Positions 60,008-64,000 of a DNA stretch of 64,000 nucleotides are shown here, piece by piece. Each line of letters opens with the position of its first letter. Positions within the stretch are counted from its first letter, which is position 1. Position numbers and translations under genes: made by a program. The stretch covers positions 22,603,142 to 22,667,141 of the forward strand of contig CM060121.1 in the NCBI GenBank assembly GCA_030522415.1. Direction: 5' to 3'. The notes beneath the pieces were generated by a model that worked only from the letters and a program-made list of their open reading frames with translations, was not told the DNA's origin and made no database searches. The stretch comes from Channallabes apus (taxonomy: Eukaryota; Chordata; Actinopteri; Siluriformes; Clariidae).

Positions 60008-63000
60008 GTACCCCCCCCCCCTATGAACGCCACCTGGCGTTCTAGCAGGTGCCTCAGGGTGGAGTCTGTGAAAATCACTGATGAGGGAGCGGTCCAGGAT
60101 GAACCTGGTAGGTACCCAACTTCTCTCCTCAGGGCCGTAGCCCTCCCAGTCCACAAGGTATTGGAGACCACGTCCACGGCGGCGAGATTTGAGGATTCTA
60201 CGGACTGTGAAGGCCTCACCCCCGTCTATGAGTCGAGGAGGAGGGGGGGGTTGGATGGGTGGAGATAGTGGGCAGGAGACCAGTCTGCGAATCTGTGAGA
60301 CATGAAAAGTGGGGTTGATCCGGCGCATGGATAGAGGTAAGGCCAACCGGACAGAGCATGGGTTGATAATACGAGTGATTGTGAACGGGCCAATGAACCT
60401 TGGCGAGAGTTTCCTAGAGGTGGTTTTGAGGGGAAGGTCACGAGTAGATAACATGACCCTTTGGCCGATGTGATATCTGGGAGCTGGTAAACGGTGGCGG
60501 TTAGCCTGACGCTGGAAGGAGCTGACAGTGCGTTGTAATTGGGCACGAGCCCGCTGCCAAGTTCTTCTGCATCGGCGGACGAAGGCTTGGGCAGAGGGAA
60601 CTGCCGCTTCCTCTTCCTGGGAGGGGAATAGTGGTGGCTGATACCCAAGGCAGCAATGGAACGGGGACAGCCCTGTGGAGGAGGTAGGGAGCGAGTTGTG
60701 GGCATATTCCACCCAGGGTAGGAAACGACTCCAGGAAGCCGCGTCCCGAGAGGCCATGCACCTTAATGTTTTTTCCAGTTCCTGGTTCATGCGTTCAGTT
60801 TGTCCATTGGTCTGGGGGTGAAAACCAGAAGAGAGGCTGGGGGTAGCACCAATAAGGCCACAAAATGCCTTCCAGAAACGAGCTGAGAATTGAGGCCCTC
60901 TGTCAGAAACAATGTCCAGCGGAAGTCCATGGAGACGAAAAACCTGGTTGATCAGAACTTCGGCTGTTTCTTTGGCGGACGGAAGCTTGGGTAACGGAAT
61001 GAAATGGGCTGATTTGGAGAACCGATCTACAATGGTCAAGATGCACGTGTTATTGTCGGATGGTGGTAGTCCAGTGACAAAGTCGATAGAGATGTGAGAC
61101 CAGGGCCGATGGGGGATGGGGAGGGGTCTTAGGAGGCCCTCAGGGGGGCGGTTAGTTGTCTTATTTCTCAAACAGATGTCACAGGCGGCTATAAATTCCT
61201 TGACATCTTCCTTAATAGTAGACCACCAGAACCGTTGCTGTAGGAGTGAAAGTGTGCGTGTCACCCCAGGGTGACAAGCCAACCTAGAGCTGTGAGCCCA
61301 GCCAAGTACTTGGGGTCTCACTGACACAGGGACAAAAAGCATCCTGGGAGGGACATTACTTGGGCCTGGTTCCTGATCAAGGGTTCGCTGAACTAGGTTT
61401 TCCACTTCTAGCCGCATAGTAGCCACAAGACATGGGGGGGGGAGGATGGTTTCAGCTGTGGGTGTGTGCTGGGAGGTGGAAAATTGCCGGGAGAGAGCGT
61501 CGGGTTTAATGTTCTTAGAGCCTGGCCGGTATGATAGTGTGAAGTGGAAGCGAGAAAAAAAAAGTGACCACCGCGCCTGACGAGAATTAAGTCTTTTGGC
61601 CGATTTTAGATATTCAAGGTTCTTGTGATCCGTCCATACAAGAAAAGGGTGTTCGGCTCCTTCCAGCCAGTGTCTCCATTCTTCGAGGGCCAGTTTGACT
61701 GCCAAGAGTTCCCGATCTCCAATGTCATAGTTTCGTTCTGGGGGTGTGAGTTGGCGTGAGAAGAAGGAGCAAGGGTGAAGTTTGTTGTCCTTAGGTGATC
61801 TTTGCGAGAGGATGGCCCCTACACCGGTCTCAGAAGCGTCCACTTCCACTACAAACTGGAGGGAGGGATCGGGTAGGGTGAGGATGGGTGCCATGGTAAA
61901 TCGACGCTTGAGCTCGTCGAAGGCGTTGCTTGCCAGGGGGTTCCAGTGAAACGGGGTCTTGGTCGACGTGAGTGCTGTGAGTGGGGTTGCCACCATGCTG
62001 TAATTCTTGATAAAGCGACGGTAAAAATTGGCAAATCCCAGGAAGCGCTGAAGTTCCCGTCTGGAAGATGGTAGTGGCCAGTCAGTTACCGCCTTAACCT
62101 TGGTGGGGTCCATTTGGATGCCGGACGGTGAGATAAAGAAGCCGAGAAAAGAGGTGGAGGAGCAGTGAAACTCACATTTCTCTGCCTTGACATACAGCTT
62201 GTTTTCTAGCAGGCGTTGCAGAACTTGACGGACGTGGAGCTTGTGTTCCTCCTCAGAGCGTGAAAAGATTAAAATGTCATCGAGGTAGGCGAACACTGAG
62301 ACGTTGAGGAGGTCTCTGAGGACATCATTGATGAGTGCCTGGAAGACTGCTGGGGCGTTGGTTAGGCCGAACGGAACAACCAGGTACTCATAATGGCCAG
62401 TAGGGGTAGTGAGTTTGGGCGCAGGGGTGTAAATTTTACTGAAGGGCCGGTGTTCCTCGCGTCGGGATCGTTTACGGGCGTCAATGCGTGTTGCCAAGTC
62501 AATTAGGCCCTGCAGGTCTGATGGGAGCTCTCGGGCCGCAAGCTCATCCTTGATTGAGTCCGAGAGACCGTTGTGAAAACAATCAAAAAGGGGCTTTTCA
62601 TCCCAACCACAGGAGGGCGCCAGTGTCCGAAAATCAATAGCGTAGTTGGAAACAGAGCTAGATCCCTGGCGTAGTTGAAGTATCTGACCTGCCGCCTGGT
62701 GTCCTGTGAACGAATGGTCGAAAACCCTCCTCATCTCATCAGTGAATGTTTTGTACATGAAGCAGCAAGGGACCTGGGCATCCCATAATGCTGTTCCCCA
62801 CTCCCTTGCTTTCCCTGAGAGGAGCGTGATTATATAAGCCACTTTGGAGCGTTCAGTGGGAAATGAAGCGGCCTGCAGTTCAAGAACGAGGGAACACTGC
62901 GACAAGAAGGAGCGACAGGTAGACGGGTCACCATCATAAGTGGGTGGGGCAGGTAGGCGTGGTTCATGACCAGTGGCATGTACTGGGAGAGAAGGCTGTG

Positions 63001-63175
63001 GGATAGGTGCCGAGGGTGGTTGTGTTTGCTGTAGCTGAATGGTAAGTGACCCTAAGGTTTCCGTGATAGTTTGAAGCGTGGAGGTGACCTGCCTAATTTC
63101 TTGTTGGTGATTGCCTAAGAGGGCTCCCTGGCTCTCCAGTGCCCCCCTCAGGCGAGCTGCTTCTGCTGGATCCAT
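59882..63175 (-). CDS. Gypsy gag-pol polyprotein with internal deletion
   Basis: 1,097 uninterrupted codons. Gag capsid-like region about 1-240 ([20 protein letters not shown]). Near residue 245 it jumps directly into the middle of reverse transcriptase ([20 protein letters not shown]). The CCHC knuckle, protease and first RT catalytic motif are missing, while [10 protein letters not shown] (about 297) is kept. RNase H follows ([16 protein letters not shown]), then the integrase zinc-binding region (HPGV...CDICLRNK, about 637-670), the D,D,E core (SIDFVTGLP about 695, [20 protein letters not shown]), and a C-terminal chromodomain (about 985-1040, [17 protein letters not shown]). The ATG is only 18 nt from the LTR. 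The frame runs through the polypurine tract and stops inside the 3-prime LTR. It cannot support its own replication. Confidence 0.93.
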   Translation of the reverse strand: MDPAEAARLRGALESQGALLGNHQQEIRQVTSTLQTITETLGSLTIQLQQTQPPSAPIPQPSLPVHATGHEPRLPAPPTYDGDPSTCRSFLSQCSLVLELQAASFPTERSKVAYIITLLSGKAREWGTALWDAQVPCCFMYKTFTDEMRRVFDHSFTGHQAAGQILQLRQGSSSVSNYAIDFRTLAPSCGWDEKPLFDCFHNGLSDSIKDELAARELPSDLQGLIDLATRIDARKRSRREEHRPFSKIYTPAPKLTTPTGHYEYLVVPFGLTNAPAVFQALINDVLRDLLNVSVFAYLDDILIFSRSEEEHKLHVRQVLQRLLENKLYVKAEKCEFHCSSTSFLGFFISPSGIQMDPTKVKAVTDWPLPSSRRELQRFLGFANFYRRFIKNYSMVATPLTALTSTKTPFHWNPLASNAFDELKRRFTMAPILTLPDPSLQFVVEVDASETGVGAILSQRSPKDNKLHPCSFFSRQLTPPERNYDIGDRELLAVKLALEEWRHWLEGAEHPFLVWTDHKNLEYLKSAKRLNSRQARWSLFFSRFHFTLSYRPGSKNIKPDALSRQFSTSQHTPTAETILPPPCLVATMRLEVENLVQRTLDQEPGPSNVPPRMLFVPVSVRPQVLGWAHSSRLACHPGVTRTLSLLQQRFWWSTIKEDVKEFIAACDICLRNKTTNRPPEGLLRPLPIPHRPWSHISIDFVTGLPPSDNNTCILTIVDRFSKSAHFIPLPKLPSAKETAEVLINQVFRLHGLPLDIVSDRGPQFSARFWKAFCGLIGATPSLSSGFHPQTNGQTERMNQELEKTLRCMASRDAASWSRFLPWVEYAHNSLPTSSTGLSPFHCCLGYQPPLFPSQEEEAAVPSAQAFVRRCRRTWQRARAQLQRTVSSFQRQANRHRLPAPRYHIGQRVMLSTRDLPLKTTSRKLSPRFIGPFTITRIINPCSVRLALPLSMRRINPTFHVSQIRRLVSCPLSPPIQPPPPPRLIDGGEAFTVRRILKSRRRGRGLQYLVDWEGYGPEERSWVPTRFILDRSLISDFHRLHPEAPARTPGGVHRGGGYCHDPPSHSSTMISEVLLLHVPYHSLHLTSSSPALHTPVHYL
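60008..60020 (-). other. Polypurine tract of the Gypsy element
   Basis: A run of 12 or so G residues on the minus strand, then TAC, directly before the 3-prime LTR. It would prime plus-strand DNA synthesis. Confidence 0.8.
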
Positions 63176-63193
63176 TAGATGGCCAGATTATAC

Positions 63194-64000
63194 TGTTAGG
63201 GTTGCAGGTCGGGATGGATCCAAGTGCAGTGGAGCAACTTCCAGGAATTTATTATGTTGGACGTGAGATTCAAAACTGACTTGGCAGTGGTTCTTCTCTG
63301 CAAACGTGTTTGTTGCTGAAGCGCCTGCTGCTCTGCGCTGGGGAGCTGCGTGTGCAGAGAGAGGGAGAGAGAGCCGCAGGAATGCGGAAGCCGGAGTGAG
63401 AGCTCTGTGTGTAACTTGAGCCTGGGGGGAATGTGGAAGTGCTGTGAGCCGGCGAGAGCGCTGTGTGTGTCCCGCGTCGGAATGCGGAAGTGCCGTGAGC
63501 CGGCGAGCGCGCTGTGTGTGTCCCGCGTCGGAATGCGGAAGTGCGGAGAGTCGGTGAGAGCGCTGTGTTTGCAGCGTGACTCGTGCGGGGATGCAGAGAC
63601 GTGGAGAGCCGGCGAGTGAATGGAGACGTCGCGCAGGTTGGTGGCTGGTTCCGTTAAGCTTTCTCGTGGTCGGGGGCGGGCAAAGTTCAGTACCAGAAAG
63701 ACGAGGCAAAGTCCGTGATCCGAGTTCGTAGTCGTTGAAACAATTCCAATGGTCAATAACAAAATCCGTGAGCATGGAAATCCAAAACATGAGACAATAA
63801 CGTGGTCGAGAAAAACAAAGCGTGGTCAGTATCAGAGAGTCAGAGCATGAAACAAAACGCTGGAGAATTGGGCTATGGAAGGCACACAATAATCTGGCGA
63901 TAAGGTTCTGTTAATGTGTGGTTTAAATAGGTAGGGGAAATGATTACAGATAGTGCACAGGTGTGTGGAGGGCGGGAGATGAGGAGGTGAGATGTAAGGA
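63194..64000 (-). repeat. 5-prime LTR of the Gypsy element (truncated by window)
   Basis: Matches 59132-59938 at an offset of 4,062 bp. About 69 bp should lie beyond the window. The 51-bp minisatellite lies at about 63433-63582. Confidence 0.95.

Larger units (their letters stand above)
59132..64000 (-). mobile_element. Gypsy LTR retrotransposon (chromovirus type), edge-truncated
   Basis: Minus strand: 5-prime LTR 63194 to beyond 64000, gag-pol 63175-59882, polypurine tract 60008-60020, 3-prime LTR 59132-60007. LTRs are TG...CA. Over the 807 bp visible in both, I see one difference (G at 59312, C at 63374), so the insertion is young. It lies upstream of the known asphd2 exons, probably in an intron, in the same orientation. 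No env gene. Confidence 0.95.

Noticed and set aside
63176..63193. Primer-binding site next to the 5-prime LTR
   Set aside because: Only 18 nt separate the LTR from the ATG, and I could not match TCTGGCCATC to a tRNA 3-prime end with confidence.

Overview
The window looks like nuclear DNA of a teleost fish. It has spliced vertebrate genes with GT-AG introns, several families of Tc1-like transposons, hAT and piggyBac relics, an L2-type LINE, a chromodomain Gypsy element, and many copies of a tRNA-headed SINE with the V-SINE-like core common in fish. An ostariophysan, perhaps a catfish, is my guess from the SINE and Tc1 types, but the sequence alone does not prove it. There are no bacterial genes, CRISPR arrays or stand-alone tRNA/rRNA genes.

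Layout. 1-13.4 kb: a PIF/Harbinger-derived (HARBI1-like) gene on the minus strand. Exon 1 is 12576-13282 and the next recognisable exon is 1889-1985; any remaining exons lie left of the window. Its roughly 10.6-kb intron is filled with a Tc1-like element (3118-4495), a decayed piggyBac, Tc1 relics and an LTR-like repeat. Another Tc1 copy (70-1688) lies just beyond exon 2. 13.4-23.2 kb: transposon-rich DNA with a reverse-strand Tc1 (14675-16292), an L2-clade LINE with both ORFs open (17022-22126) that interrupts an LTR-like repeat, and a hAT relic with an 8-bp target duplication (22640-23152).

23.8-33.7 kb: a complete phosphatidylinositol transfer protein gene of the beta type (pitpnb-like), plus strand, 11 coding exons, 270 codons, including an 8-nt microexon. 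Its introns hold a mariner relic, SINEs, a Tc1 relic and an L2 3-prime fragment. 33.7-42.8 kb: mostly gene-free, with a third copy of the first Tc1 family and a SINE with a duplicated head. 42.8-47.4 kb: a cabp5-like EF-hand gene on the minus strand, broken by three indels. 48.2-51.3 kb: an internally deleted APE-type LINE with a SINE inserted in its target-site duplication. 52.7-55.0 kb: a hAT MITE split by another Tc1-like element. 57.5-58.9 kb: the last three coding exons of an aspartate beta-hydroxylase-domain gene (asphd2-like), minus strand. 59.1-64.0 kb: a young Gypsy/chromovirus-type element, minus strand, with near-identical LTRs but an internal deletion; its 5-prime LTR runs off the window.

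The host genes do not form a pathway. PITP-beta moves phosphatidylinositol and phosphatidylcholine between membranes, the CaBP5-type protein is a neuronal calcium sensor, and ASPHD2 is a predicted 2-oxoglutarate hydroxylase. PITPNB and ASPHD2 are both on human 22q12, so their linkage here looks like conserved synteny. The main interest is a readable insertion history: several nested insertions with target-site duplications, two of them with an uninterrupted related copy in the same window. I did not find a convincing new biological system.
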